A stretch of DNA of 34,849 nt from JAWOJB01 sp046484325 (GTDB lineage: Bacteria > Actinomycetota > Acidimicrobiia > Spongiisociales > ZC4RG35), in the NCBI GenBank assembly GCA_046484325.1, contig JAWOJB010000020.1, positions 1-34,849 on the forward strand, in the 5' to 3' direction. This document shows, piece after piece, positions 23,684 to 33,319 of the stretch. The notes below the pieces were generated by a model. It searched no databases. It was not told the DNA's origin and saw only the letters and a list, made by a program, of their open reading frames with translations. The position numbers and the translations under genes were made by a program. Position 1 is the stretch's first letter. The number at the start of each line of letters is the position of its first letter.

Positions 23684-24156
23684 TGGCCTCGGTCGCCGGC
23701 CCGCCCAACCTGCTGATGACCACGGTCTCCAAGGCGGCCCGGTGGGCGCAGACCCGCTCGATGTTCCCGGCCACCTTCGGCCTGGCCTGCTGCGCCATCG
23801 AGATGATGGCCACCGGCGCCGCCCACTACGACCTGGCCCGCTTCGGCATGGAGGTGTTCCGGGCCTCCCCCCGTCAGGCCGACCTCATGATCGTCGCCGG
23901 GCGGGTGAGCCAGAAGATGGCCCCGGTCCTCCGGCAGGTCTACGACCAGATGCCCGAACCCAAGTGGGTGATCTCGATGGGTGCGTGTGCCTCGTCGGGT
24001 GGCATGTTCAACAATTACGCGCTCGTGCAGGGCGTCGATCAGGTGGTCCCGGTCGACGTGTACGTGCCCGGATGCCCGCCTGGCCCCCAGAGTCTCATGC
24101 ACGGAATCCTGACCCTGCACGACAAGATCATGTCCGGCGAGCTGGCCCGGGTGTGA
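23683..24156 (+). CDS. nuoB: NADH-quinone oxidoreductase subunit B
   Basis: The 157-aa protein carries the ligands of the terminal cluster N2: the tandem cysteines C36-C37 in GLACCAIEMM, the cysteine in SMGACASSGG and that in VPGCPPGP. It lies next to the quinone site at the interface with NuoD. Length is slightly short at the N-terminus compared with many homologues but all motifs are present. nuoC follows 4 nt downstream. Confidence 0.97.
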   Translation: MASVAGPPNLLMTTVSKAARWAQTRSMFPATFGLACCAIEMMATGAAHYDLARFGMEVFRASPRQADLMIVAGRVSQKMAPVLRQVYDQMPEPKWVISMGACASSGGMFNNYALVQGVDQVVPVDVYVPGCPPGPQSLMHGILTLHDKIMSGELARV

Positions 24157-24160
24157 ACCC

Positions 24161-24697
24161 GTGAGCGAAGAGCCCGGACCCGCCGCGGAGGTCGCCGTCG
24201 AGGCACCGGCCCGCGAGCTCCCCGACGACGAGCTGCTGCGGGGCCTGATCGAGAGCCGTGAGGACGTCGAGTGGCGCCGCTCCCAGGGCCAGGACGTCCT
24301 CGTCGTGCTCCCCGAAGGGTGGGAGGCCCTGGCCCGAGCGGCCCGGGAGGCCGGCTTCGAGGTCTGCGTCGACGTCACCGCCGTGGACTGGTTCCGGCGC
24401 CGCCGGGTCCGCTACGACGTGGTCGTCAACCTGCTCTCGATCCGGCACGGTCGCCGGCTGCGGATCCTGCTGCCGGTCGGCGGCGACGACCCGGTGTTGC
24501 CCTCGGTCACCCCGGTGTGGCCGGGCGCCAACTTCGGGGAGCGGGAGGTCTTCGACATGTTCGGGATCCGGTTCGACGGCCACCCGGATCTCACCAGGAT
24601 CCTCATGCCCGACGACTGGGAGGGGCACCCTCTCCGCAAGGACTTCGGGGTGGGGTCGGTTCCCGTGCAGTTCAAGGAAGCCCACGAGGTCAGGTGA
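24161..24697 (+). CDS. nuoC: NADH-quinone oxidoreductase subunit C
   Basis: The 178-aa peripheral-arm subunit shows the NuoC signature region GANFGEREVFDMFGIRF, followed by HPDLTRILMPDDWEGHPLRKDF. The first ~35 residues are an acidic extension. GTG 24161 follows nuoB closely. nuoD starts 1 nt after its stop. NuoC and NuoD are separate, unlike in E. coli where they are fused. Confidence 0.96.
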   Translation: MSEEPGPAAEVAVEAPARELPDDELLRGLIESREDVEWRRSQGQDVLVVLPEGWEALARAAREAGFEVCVDVTAVDWFRRRRVRYDVVVNLLSIRHGRRLRILLPVGGDDPVLPSVTPVWPGANFGEREVFDMFGIRFDGHPDLTRILMPDDWEGHPLRKDFGVGSVPVQFKEAHEVR

Positions 24698-24698
24698 C

Positions 24699-26063
24699 AT
24701 GACCACGACCAGGGACGAGCACCTCGATTCAGAACCCCGCACCGTCGACGTCTGGATCGCCGGGACCGAGGAGCCGACGGCCACCTCGACCGACGAGGGT
24801 GCCCAGGAGATGCGCCACGTGGAAACGGGGGGGCGGCTGCGGGAGCAGATCGGCACCGTGGTCACCGATGATCAACTGCTCGACCAGCCGATCGACGAGG
24901 GCGAGCGGGTGATCATCAACATGGGCCCGCAGCATCCCTCCACCCATGGGGTGCTGAGGCTCCAGCTCGAGCTGGAGGGAGAGATCATCCGGCGGAGCAA
25001 GCCGATCATCGGCTATCTCCACACCGGCATGGAGAAGACCGCCGAGACGCTGACGTTCCTCCAAGGCCCCACCAACGTGACGCGGATGGACTACCTGGCG
25101 CCCCTGCACAACGAGCTGGCCTACTCGCTGGCCGTGGAGCGGTTGCTCGAGGTGGAGGTTCCGCCCAGGGCGGCGGCGATCCGGGTGCTCATGACCGAGC
25201 TCAACCGGGTTTCGTCACACCTCGTGGCGCTGGCGACGAACGGCATGGACATCGGCGCCCTCTCGATGATGCTCTACGGCTTCCGCGATCGCGAGATGAT
25301 CCTGGCGTTCTTCGAGAAGACGACGGGGCTTCGGATGAACCACAACTACATCCGGCCGGGAGGGGTCGCGGCCGACCTGCCACCCGGGTGGCGGCACGAC
25401 GTCGGGGAGATCCTCGCCACCATCCCGGGGCGCCTCGAGGAGTACGACGACCTGCTGCAGAACAACCCGATCTGGCTCTCCCGCACCCAGGGCGTCGGCA
25501 TCGTGACGGCAGAGGAGTGCCTGGCCTACGGCATCACCGGCCCCACCCTGCGGGCGGCCGGCGTCCCCTGGGATCTACGCAAGGCCTTCCCCTACTCGGG
25601 GATCGATGCGTACGAGTTCGAGGTGCCGACCGGGTCGCGGGGCGACGTCTACGACCGCTACCGGGTGAGGGTCGACGAGATCCACCAGTCGCTGCGGATC
25701 GTCGAGCAGGTGGCCGAGGCGATGCCCAAGGGCGACTTCCGGGTGGACGACCGCAAGGTGACCCCGCCTCCCCGAGCCCGGATCGACGAGTCGATGGAGG
25801 CCCTGATCCACCACTTCAAGATCTTCACCGAGGGATTTCGGGTCCCCGAGGGCGAAACCTACGTGGCGATCGAATCGCCTCGCGGCGAGCTCGGCTGCTA
25901 CCTCGTTTCCACCGGCGAGGCCAAGCCGTGGAGGATGCACACCCGGGCACCCAGCTTCTACAACCTCCAGGGTCTGCCGATCATGATGGCCGACACCCTT
26001 GTGGCCGACACCGTCGCCACGATCGCCTCGCTCGATCCGGTGATGGGAGACGTGGACCGGTAG
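24699..26063 (+). CDS. nuoD: NADH-quinone oxidoreductase subunit D
   Basis: The 454-aa protein has the 49-kDa-subunit hallmarks: NMGPQHPSTHGVLR at the quinone site, GYLHTGMEKTAE, RPGGVAADLP and the C-terminal ESPRGELGCYLVS. A ~65-residue polar extension precedes the conserved domain. The last gene of the nuo segment, it is followed by a 51-bp gap with an independent promoter, not by nuoE, so the rest of complex I must be encoded elsewhere. Confidence 0.97.
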   Translation: MTTTRDEHLDSEPRTVDVWIAGTEEPTATSTDEGAQEMRHVETGGRLREQIGTVVTDDQLLDQPIDEGERVIINMGPQHPSTHGVLRLQLELEGEIIRRSKPIIGYLHTGMEKTAETLTFLQGPTNVTRMDYLAPLHNELAYSLAVERLLEVEVPPRAAAIRVLMTELNRVSSHLVALATNGMDIGALSMMLYGFRDREMILAFFEKTTGLRMNHNYIRPGGVAADLPPGWRHDVGEILATIPGRLEEYDDLLQNNPIWLSRTQGVGIVTAEECLAYGITGPTLRAAGVPWDLRKAFPYSGIDAYEFEVPTGSRGDVYDRYRVRVDEIHQSLRIVEQVAEAMPKGDFRVDDRKVTPPPRARIDESMEALIHHFKIFTEGFRVPEGETYVAIESPRGELGCYLVSTGEAKPWRMHTRAPSFYNLQGLPIMMADTLVADTVATIASLDPVMGDVDR

Positions 26064-26101
26064 GTCCGCGGTCCGCATCCGCGTCCCCCTCGGCGTCAAC
26101 G

Positions 26102-26107
26102 TAACCT
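26102..26107 (+). promoter_or_regulatory. -10 box of a leaderless promoter for the LPG-synthase-type gene
   Basis: TAACCT ends 7 nt before GTG 26115, in the short gap after nuoD, and indicates that the nuo transcript unit ends here. Confidence 0.5.
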
Positions 26108-26114
26108 GCCGGCC

Positions 26115-28481
26115 GTGGTGGACATGCTCGATCGTCGCGGGCTGAGGGTCTTCGTCGCCTCGCTGGAGGAGCGACGGGCGCGTCGCGCCTCCGATGCCGT
26201 CCTCCTGCTGCTGTCGTTCGCCGGGCTGGCGCTACTCAGCATGGTGGCGGTCCCTCCCTCGGGCTTCGAGGCGGTGCTCATCGATATCGCCGCCGCCTTT
26301 CCGGCGGCCCTCGACGGGCTCTGGGCCCTGGGCATCGGCCTCCTGGGCTGGGCCGGAGCGGGCATCGTGGTGGCGACCGTGGTGCGGCGGAGGTGGGCTC
26401 TCTTCCGGGACATCGTGGTGGCCCTCGCGGTAGCCGTCGCGGTGGGGGGACTGGCCGGCTGGCTCGTCGAGGGAACGTGGGAGCTCGTGTGGAACACCGC
26501 CCTCGCAGGCGACTCCTACTGGGTCCCATGGCTGCGGCTGACGCTCCCGGGGTCAGTGATCGCCGTGGCCTCGCCGATGCTCACCCGGTCCGTCCGGCTC
26601 CTCGGGTGGCTGCTGCTCGGCGGATCCGTGGTGGCCGCGGTGATGCTCGGGGCCGCCTCCCCGACCTTGGCCGCTGCCGCGTTCCTGATCGCCCTGATCG
26701 CCGCCGCCGTGACCCATCTCCTGTTCGGGTCCAACCGGGGATGGCCCGGGCTGGACGATCTCGAGGCCGGGTTGCGGTCGCTCGGTGTGGAAGTCCGGCA
26801 TCTGGAGATCGCCCGCCGCCAGCGGGCCGGAGTGTTCGTCGTCGACGCCATCGGTGCCGATGGCCGGCCGCTCACCGCCAAGGTGTACGGACGCGATGCC
26901 GTCGACACCCAGGCGCTCGCCACCCTCTGGCATACCGTGTGGTTTCGGGACCAGGGCGCATCGTTCCGGGCGGGCCGGTTGCACCAGGTGGAGCACGAAG
27001 CCCTTCTGACCCTGCTCGGCGCCCAGGCGGGACTGCCGACCCAGCCGGTGGTGACCGCCGGGATGACCCCGGACGAGGACGCGGTTCTGGTGCTCGGGAC
27101 CCGGGGAGAGCCCATGCCTCCGTCGTGGACCGGCGAGCACGTACGCGCGACATGGCGTGCACTCCAGATGCTCCACCAGGCGGGGATCGCCCACGGGCAG
27201 GTGGACGGCGATCATCTGCTCATCGACGTGACCCGGGTCGGTTTCGTGGACTACCGGGGTGCCACCCTGGCCACTGGTCCGCTCTACCGCCGCCAGGATC
27301 GGGTGCAGGCCCTGGTCGCATCCATGCTCGGCGCCGGCGAAGAGCGGGCAACCCGCGTTGCGGTCGACGTGCTCGGTCGGGAGGGGCTCGTGGAGCTCCT
27401 GCCGGTGCTCCAGGCGGATGTCCTCACCCGTGCCCAGCGGGACGCGCTCGAGGACCGGGATCTCGACATCGACGAGATGCGCGAGCGTCTGGCGACCAGG
27501 GTCGGGGTCGAGGCACCCGAGCTGGAGCGCCTGCGGCGCGTCTCGTGGAGATCGCTGCTCCAGACGGGGCTGCTGATACTCGCCTTCCTCGGCCTGTCCG
27601 CCGTCGTCGCCGGGCTCGACCTCGCCGACCTGGCCGACCAGCTCGCAGAGGCCTCGGGGTGGTACCTGGCCGCCGGTCTGGTGATCGCCCAGCTGCCCCG
27701 GCTCACCCAGGCGGTGTCGGCCTTGGGTGCGTCGCCCGGGCCGATTCCCCTTAGCCGGCTCTACGTCCTCCAACTCGCCCAGTCCTACCTCGGGCTGGCC
27801 GTCCCCGGCGCCGCCGGCCGGGTGGCGCTCAACGTGCGCTTCTTCCAGCGCCACGGGCTGCCCACCGGCACCGCCCTGACGGTGGGAGCCATCGATGGGT
27901 TCTCCGGGTTCGTGAGTCAGATGATCCTCTTCGCCGGGATCTTCCTGTTCACGGACTTCACGCTGGATCTCGACCTCGACTCCGACGTCGCCTCGGGCGT
28001 GGCGCGTCTCCTGGCCATCGTCGTGCTCGTGGGCGCGGCCGCCGTCTTCGCCGTGGCGGGCGTTCCCCGTCTCCGCCGTCTCGTCGTGGAACGAGTGCGT
28101 GTGATCCTCTCCGAGGCCCGGGAAGCCCTGAGAGGGCTGGCGGGACCTCGCCGCCTCTCCCTCCTGTTCGGCGGGAATCTGGCGACCGAGGTCCTGTTCG
28201 CCCTCGCTTTGGGTGCGTTCGCCCTTGCCCTCGGATATCCCCTAGGACTTCCCGAACTGATCTTCATCAACGTGACCGTCTCTCTGCTCGCGGGCGTCCT
28301 GCCGATCCCGGGCGGCATCGGGGTGGCGGAGGGCGCGCTGATGTTCGGCCTGGCCCGCGCCGGTGTGCCGGAGGCGACGGCGTTCGCGATCGCGCTCAGC
28401 TACCGGATCGCGACGTTCTACCTGCCCCCGGCCTGGGGGTTCTTCGCCTTCCGCTGGCTCGAGCGGAACAAGCACCTCTGA
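26115..28481 (+). CDS. LPG-synthase-type transmembrane (UPF0104) protein with internal kinase-like domain
   Basis: The 788-aa protein has three parts. About 200 N-terminal residues form several membrane helices. Residues ~225-470 resemble an ABC1/aminoglycoside-type kinase fold, with LTAKVYG containing K256, a catalytic-loop-like H360-G-Q-V-D-G-D-H367 and a DFG-like D379-Y-R. About 300 C-terminal residues are a UPF0104/LPG-synthase membrane domain with VPGAAGRVALN and the PIPGGIGVAEG motif. The loop has Gln where an HxD aspartate is expected and His in place of the downstream Asn, so catalysis is doubtful. UPF0104 domains flip or transfer lipids, so this may be an envelope lipid transporter gated by a pseudokinase. 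GTG 26115 has a leaderless box. Confidence 0.82.
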   Translation: MVDMLDRRGLRVFVASLEERRARRASDAVLLLLSFAGLALLSMVAVPPSGFEAVLIDIAAAFPAALDGLWALGIGLLGWAGAGIVVATVVRRRWALFRDIVVALAVAVAVGGLAGWLVEGTWELVWNTALAGDSYWVPWLRLTLPGSVIAVASPMLTRSVRLLGWLLLGGSVVAAVMLGAASPTLAAAAFLIALIAAAVTHLLFGSNRGWPGLDDLEAGLRSLGVEVRHLEIARRQRAGVFVVDAIGADGRPLTAKVYGRDAVDTQALATLWHTVWFRDQGASFRAGRLHQVEHEALLTLLGAQAGLPTQPVVTAGMTPDEDAVLVLGTRGEPMPPSWTGEHVRATWRALQMLHQAGIAHGQVDGDHLLIDVTRVGFVDYRGATLATGPLYRRQDRVQALVASMLGAGEERATRVAVDVLGREGLVELLPVLQADVLTRAQRDALEDRDLDIDEMRERLATRVGVEAPELERLRRVSWRSLLQTGLLILAFLGLSAVVAGLDLADLADQLAEASGWYLAAGLVIAQLPRLTQAVSALGASPGPIPLSRLYVLQLAQSYLGLAVPGAAGRVALNVRFFQRHGLPTGTALTVGAIDGFSGFVSQMILFAGIFLFTDFTLDLDLDSDVASGVARLLAIVVLVGAAAVFAVAGVPRLRRLVVERVRVILSEAREALRGLAGPRRLSLLFGGNLATEVLFALALGAFALALGYPLGLPELIFINVTVSLLAGVLPIPGGIGVAEGALMFGLARAGVPEATAFAIALSYRIATFYLPPAWGFFAFRWLERNKHL

Positions 28482-28514
28482 GCCCGAACGCCCGCCTTCC
28501 ACCCGGCGACTCGG

Positions 28515-28520
28515 TATGGT
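28515..28520 (+). promoter_or_regulatory. -10 box of a leaderless promoter for the NAD-GDH gene
   Basis: TATGGT ends 8 nt before GTG 28529, with no Shine-Dalgarno between. Confidence 0.5.
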
Positions 28521-28528
28521 GAACCCTC

Positions 28529-31500
28529 GTGGGCGATGACGGCCCGGAGCCGATCGAGGAGTCGATCCCCCTGATCGAGGCTGTCCTCGACCGGGTCGCC
28601 GCCCTCGTCCCCGAAGACCGCCGCGGCGCCGTCGAGGCCTTCGCCCGTGCCTACCTCAGGCGCGTCCCTCCTGACGCCAGCGCCTCCGCCGACTCGCTGT
28701 TCCACGAGACCCTCGGGTTGTTCGAGTTCGTCGACGCCCGTACCGCCGACGTGGAGGTTCGGGTGTTCAACCCCACCGTCGCCACCCACGGCTATGACGC
28801 CGCGGGTGCGGTGGTCGAGGTCAACGTCGACGATTCTCCATTCTTGCTCGACTCGATCACCAACGAGCTGGTGGCCCACGGGCTCGAGGTCGCCTGGGTC
28901 CTCCATCCGGTGATCGGCACCGAGCGCGGTCCGGACGGCCGGCTCCTCCGGGTGCGCCACGCCCGCCACACCACCAGCCGGGAGTCGATTCAGCACCATC
29001 AGCTCCGATCCACGGTCCCCGCCGACGAGTGCGCAGCCCTCGAGCGTGCGCTCCACACGGTGATCGGCGACGTGCAGGCGACGGTGCGGGACTTCCACCC
29101 GATGGTGGGATGTGTCGATCGGATGATCGATCTCGCCCGCGTCGCCTCGGGGCACCTTCCCGATGCCGAGATCGCCGAGACCGTCGCCTTCCTCGACTGG
29201 CTGCGCGACGACAACTTCGTCTTCCTCGGGTACCGGGAGTACCGGATGTTCGAGACCGACGGTGGCACCGCCGTCCAGATGGTGCCGGGCACCGGGCTCG
29301 GGATCCTGGCCGACGAGGGACGGTCCCGGCTCGAGAACCCGGTGCTGCTCGAGGACCTCGCCCCGGACGTCGCCGCCCGTTACCGGGCGAGCGACCTCAC
29401 CGTCATCACGAAGACCAACCGACTCGCCACCGTTCACCGGCGGACGAAGATGGACTACATCGCCATCCGGATCTTCGATCCCGAGGGTGAGACGGCCGGC
29501 GAGGCCAGGTTGCTCGGGCTCTTCACCTCCCGCGCCTACATGGAGAGGGCCTCGTCCGTCCCGATCCTGCGCCGCAAGCTGGCCGAGATCGTGCAGGCCG
29601 AGGACCTCATCGAGGGCTCCCACGACCACAAGACCATCGTCCAGCTGTTCGAGGGGTTCTCGAAGCACGACCTCTTCGCCGCTCCCACCGCCGCGCTGCA
29701 GCACAACCTCATGGCGCTGCTGGCCCTCCAGGAGCAGCAGCGGGTCAGGTTGCTGGTTCGCCGGGACCTGCTCCAGCGCAGCGTCTCGATCCTGGTGGCG
29801 CTGCCCCGCGACCGCTTCAACTCCGGGCTTCGTCGTGACCTCCAGGATCTGTTCATGGAGCGGTTCAACGGGACGAGCGTCGAATACCACCTCGCCCTGG
29901 GCGATGCCGACCCCGCCCAGGTGCACTTCACGGTGTGGGTGGAGTGGGGAACGATTCCGGAGGTGTCGATCGACGAGCTCGAGGAGGAGGTGTACCGGCT
30001 CGCCCGATCGTGGAAGGACCGGCTGGCGGAGGTGTTGGCGAGGACCGGCAGCGAGGCGTGGGCGCGGCGGCTCGTCGACCGGTGGAGCGGCCGGTTCCCC
30101 GAGTACTACACGACGGGCATCGAGCTCGAGATGGCGGCTTCCGACATCGAGCGGCTCGAGGAGCTGGAGACCTCGGGGGGGCCGTTCCTGGTCGGGATCC
30201 ACAACGAGCACGAGCCCGCCAAACCCGACCTGCTCTCTCGTGTCGTCATGTACCGATCCGATGGCAAGCGTTCGCTCTCCGATCTCGTGCCGGCCCTCGA
30301 GGACCTTGGGCTCGAGGTGGTCGAGGAGGTTCCCACCCGTCTCGAGGGGGAGGGCGATCACTTCATCCACGACTTCGGGGTCCTCGGGCCGGGCCGGGCG
30401 CCGCTCGACGTCGAGGCGACCGGAGAGCGGATCCGCCAGACCCTGGCCGCCGTGTGGTCGGGGCGGGCGGAGTCCGACAGCCTTCACCGCCTGGTGATCC
30501 GGACCGGGCTCGATCACCGCCAGGTGGCCATCCTCCGCGCCTATCGGACCTACTGGCGAAGGGTACGGTCGGTGTTCACGGTCGTCTACGTGAACGACAC
30601 CTTGGTCGAGCACGCCGACGTAGCGGCCGACCTCGTGCGGCTCTTCGAGCTGCGCTTCGATCCCGAGTCGACGGCGGTCGGGTACCACGACCTCCGGGCC
30701 GCGATCCTGGCCCGACTCGACGAGATCCCCTCGCTCGACGAGGACCGGATCCTCCGCGCCTTCCTCCGGATGATCGAGGCCACGGTGCGCACCAATGCCT
30801 TCCTGCCGGACCGGACCGCGCTGGCCTTCAAGGTCCGGTCGTCGGAGGTGCCCGACGTCCCCGATCCGAAGCCATTCGCCGAGATCTTCGTCATCGGCCC
30901 CGAGGTCGAGGGCGTCCACCTGCGCGGCGGTCCCATCGCCCGGGGCGGGATCCGCTGGTCGACCCGGCGAGAGGACTACCGGACCGAGGTCCTCGGGCTG
31001 ATGAAGGCGCAGATGACGAAGAACGCCCTGATCGTGCCGACCGGCGCCAAGGGAGGCTTCGTCCTCCGCAACCCTCCGGCCGACCAGGGGCTGCTCCGAG
31101 AGGCGATCGCCCGGCAGTACGAAGTGTTCATCCGCGGCCTGCTCGACGTGACCGACGATCTCGTCGACGGCGAGGTGGCCCACCCCAAGGGGGTCCTGGT
31201 CCACGACGGGCCCGACCCTTATCTCGTGGTGGCGGCCGACAAGGGCACGGCGACCTTCAGCGATGCGGCCAACCGAATCTCGGGGGAGTACGGGTTCTGG
31301 CTCGACGACGCCTTCGCCTCGGGCGGTTCCACCGGATACGACCACAAGGCTCTGGGAATCACGGCCCGGGGGGCATGGGCGTCGCTCGAGCGTCACTTCC
31401 GGGAGATGGGGATCGATCCGGGGGCGGACGCGTTCACCGCCGTGGGCATCGGCGACATGTCGGGGGATGTGTTCGGCAATGGGATGCTGCTGTCGGACCG

Positions 31501-33319
31501 CATGCATCTGGTGGCCGCCTTCGACCATCGCCACGTCTTCGTGGATCCCGAGCCAGACCCCGTGCGCTCGTTCGCAGAGCGCCGGCGGCTCTTCGAGATG
31601 CCCGGATCGACATGGGCCGACTTCGACGCAGGGGCCCTCGGCCCCGGCGGGGGCGTGTGGCCCCGTACGGCGAAGCGGATCCGGCTGTCCAAGCATGCCG
31701 GCAGGGTCCTGGGTGTCGACCGTCTCGATTTCACCCCCGACGAGCTCATCGGCGCCATCCTGCGGGCGCCCGTCGACCTGCTCTGGAACGGCGGGATCGG
31801 AACCTACGTGAAGGCGACGGACGAGTCCCACGACGAGGCCGGGGATCGGGTCAACGACGGGGTGCGTGTGAACGGGTCGGAGCTCCGGTGCCGGGTGGTG
31901 GTGGAGGGGGGCAATCTCGGCTTGACCCAGCGCGGTCGCATCGAGTTCGCCCGTGCCGGCGGCCGCATCAACGCGGACTTCATCGACAACTCGGGCGGGG
32001 TGGACTGCTCGGATCGCGAGGTCAACCTCAAGATCCTGCTTGGCGAGGCCGAGCGCCGGGGCGAGATCGACCGGGCCGAGCGCAATGCCATCGTGGCGGC
32101 GGCCGCCCGAGACGTCGTGGACGCCATCCTCTACGACAACTTCCAGCAGGCCCAGATCGTCTCCCAGGAGCGGGCCGCATCGTCGAGGCGCATGGACGGG
32201 TACGAGCGGCTCATGGTGACGCTGACGGAGTCGGGCATCCTCGATCGCGACCTGGAGGGACTTCCCTCCTCAGAGGAGATGGCCGAGCTCGCCCGAGCCG
32301 GGGGAGGCCTCAGCCGTCCCGAGCTGGCGGTGCTGCTCGTCGACGCCAAGCGCTGGCTGAAGGAGGCCCTGGCGGGCTCCGACCTGCCGAACGACGAGGT
32401 GTTCGACACCGATCTCCTCGGCTACTTCCCAAGGGAGGTGTCACGCCGATTCGGTCACCTCGTCCCATCCCATCCCCTGCGCCGTGAGCTGGTCTCGACT
32501 TTGCTGGCCAACGAGATCGTGAACGCCGAAGGCGCGGTGTTCGTCAGCCGCCTGTGCCGGCAGACGGGCGCCGACCCGGCCGATGTGGTCCGGTGCTACC
32601 GGATCGCCCGCGACGTGTCCGGGGCGGTCGCCAACTGGGAGGCGATCGAGGCTCTGTTCGGGACGGTCGACCTCGAGACCTGGACCGAGCTGATGGACCG
32701 GGCCGACCGGCTGATGGCGAACCTCACGCGGTGGTATCTCGGTCACGCCCGCCGGGCCCCCATCCGTCAGACGCGCGAGGCCGGTGCCCCGGCCTTCCAC
32801 GCGCTCCTCGAGGGGCTACCGGCCTGCGGGCCGGAGGCCTGGCGGGACGGCATCGTCGCCGGCGTCGAGGAGCTCGGACGGCTCGGAGTGCCGGAGCCCG
32901 TGGCCCGGCGACACGTCCTTGCCGAGGCGCTCCTCCAAGCCCCGGACGTCCTCGAGCTGGCGGAGGCCTCCTCCCGCACACCGGTCGAGGTCATGGGCGT
33001 GATGCTCCATGTCTCGCGGGCGGTGGGCCTCGACCGGCTCCAGGCCGGTGCGCGCTCGGTGCAACCGTCGGATCCCTGGGAACGGTGGGGGCTCCAGACC
33101 ATGCAGGACGAGCTGGCGGCGGTCGAGCGTCGGCTGACCGCGGCGGTGCTGGCCGAGTCGACGCTGCCCCCGGCCGAGGCGGTCTCTCATTTCCTGGCCG
33201 AGCGGGCCTCCGGCCTCGCCCGGCTGGTGCGGTTCATGCGTTCGCTGGGAGATCGGCCCCCTGGCGAGCTGTCGTCGCTCCTCGTCGCCACCCGTCAGAT
33301 CGAGACGCTCATCGACTGA
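28529..33319 (+). CDS. gdh: NAD-specific glutamate dehydrogenase, large (180-kDa class)
   Basis: The 1596-aa protein matches the large NAD-GDH class first described in Streptomyces and Mycobacterium. The N-terminal half holds the regulatory ACT/PAS-like regions, including DDSPFLLDSITNEL and DNFVFLGYREYR. The catalytic core has RGGIRWSTRREDYRTEVLGL, and PTGAKGGFV with lysine 841. The nucleotide-binding region follows with VGIGDMSGDVFGNGML. The C-terminal helical domain ends DRPPGELSSLLVATRQ. It deaminates glutamate to 2-oxoglutarate with NAD, mainly catabolic, and supplies NADH. The length is normal for the class. The gene converges on the LLM oxidoreductase gene with an 11-bp overlap. Confidence 0.95.
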   Translation: MGDDGPEPIEESIPLIEAVLDRVAALVPEDRRGAVEAFARAYLRRVPPDASASADSLFHETLGLFEFVDARTADVEVRVFNPTVATHGYDAAGAVVEVNVDDSPFLLDSITNELVAHGLEVAWVLHPVIGTERGPDGRLLRVRHARHTTSRESIQHHQLRSTVPADECAALERALHTVIGDVQATVRDFHPMVGCVDRMIDLARVASGHLPDAEIAETVAFLDWLRDDNFVFLGYREYRMFETDGGTAVQMVPGTGLGILADEGRSRLENPVLLEDLAPDVAARYRASDLTVITKTNRLATVHRRTKMDYIAIRIFDPEGETAGEARLLGLFTSRAYMERASSVPILRRKLAEIVQAEDLIEGSHDHKTIVQLFEGFSKHDLFAAPTAALQHNLMALLALQEQQRVRLLVRRDLLQRSVSILVALPRDRFNSGLRRDLQDLFMERFNGTSVEYHLALGDADPAQVHFTVWVEWGTIPEVSIDELEEEVYRLARSWKDRLAEVLARTGSEAWARRLVDRWSGRFPEYYTTGIELEMAASDIERLEELETSGGPFLVGIHNEHEPAKPDLLSRVVMYRSDGKRSLSDLVPALEDLGLEVVEEVPTRLEGEGDHFIHDFGVLGPGRAPLDVEATGERIRQTLAAVWSGRAESDSLHRLVIRTGLDHRQVAILRAYRTYWRRVRSVFTVVYVNDTLVEHADVAADLVRLFELRFDPESTAVGYHDLRAAILARLDEIPSLDEDRILRAFLRMIEATVRTNAFLPDRTALAFKVRSSEVPDVPDPKPFAEIFVIGPEVEGVHLRGGPIARGGIRWSTRREDYRTEVLGLMKAQMTKNALIVPTGAKGGFVLRNPPADQGLLREAIARQYEVFIRGLLDVTDDLVDGEVAHPKGVLVHDGPDPYLVVAADKGTATFSDAANRISGEYGFWLDDAFASGGSTGYDHKALGITARGAWASLERHFREMGIDPGADAFTAVGIGDMSGDVFGNGMLLSDRMHLVAAFDHRHVFVDPEPDPVRSFAERRRLFEMPGSTWADFDAGALGPGGGVWPRTAKRIRLSKHAGRVLGVDRLDFTPDELIGAILRAPVDLLWNGGIGTYVKATDESHDEAGDRVNDGVRVNGSELRCRVVVEGGNLGLTQRGRIEFARAGGRINADFIDNSGGVDCSDREVNLKILLGEAERRGEIDRAERNAIVAAAARDVVDAILYDNFQQAQIVSQERAASSRRMDGYERLMVTLTESGILDRDLEGLPSSEEMAELARAGGGLSRPELAVLLVDAKRWLKEALAGSDLPNDEVFDTDLLGYFPREVSRRFGHLVPSHPLRRELVSTLLANEIVNAEGAVFVSRLCRQTGADPADVVRCYRIARDVSGAVANWEAIEALFGTVDLETWTELMDRADRLMANLTRWYLGHARRAPIRQTREAGAPAFHALLEGLPACGPEAWRDGIVAGVEELGRLGVPEPVARRHVLAEALLQAPDVLELAEASSRTPVEVMGVMLHVSRAVGLDRLQAGARSVQPSDPWERWGLQTMQDELAAVERRLTAAVLAESTLPPAEAVSHFLAERASGLARLVRFMRSLGDRPPGELSSLLVATRQIETLID

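Noticed and set aside
28418..31831. A 1137-codon open frame on the minus strand
   Set aside because: It is antisense to the well-supported NAD-glutamate dehydrogenase. Its translation is rich in Arg, His, Gly, Asp and Pro with no domain, as expected from GC-rich antisense sequence.
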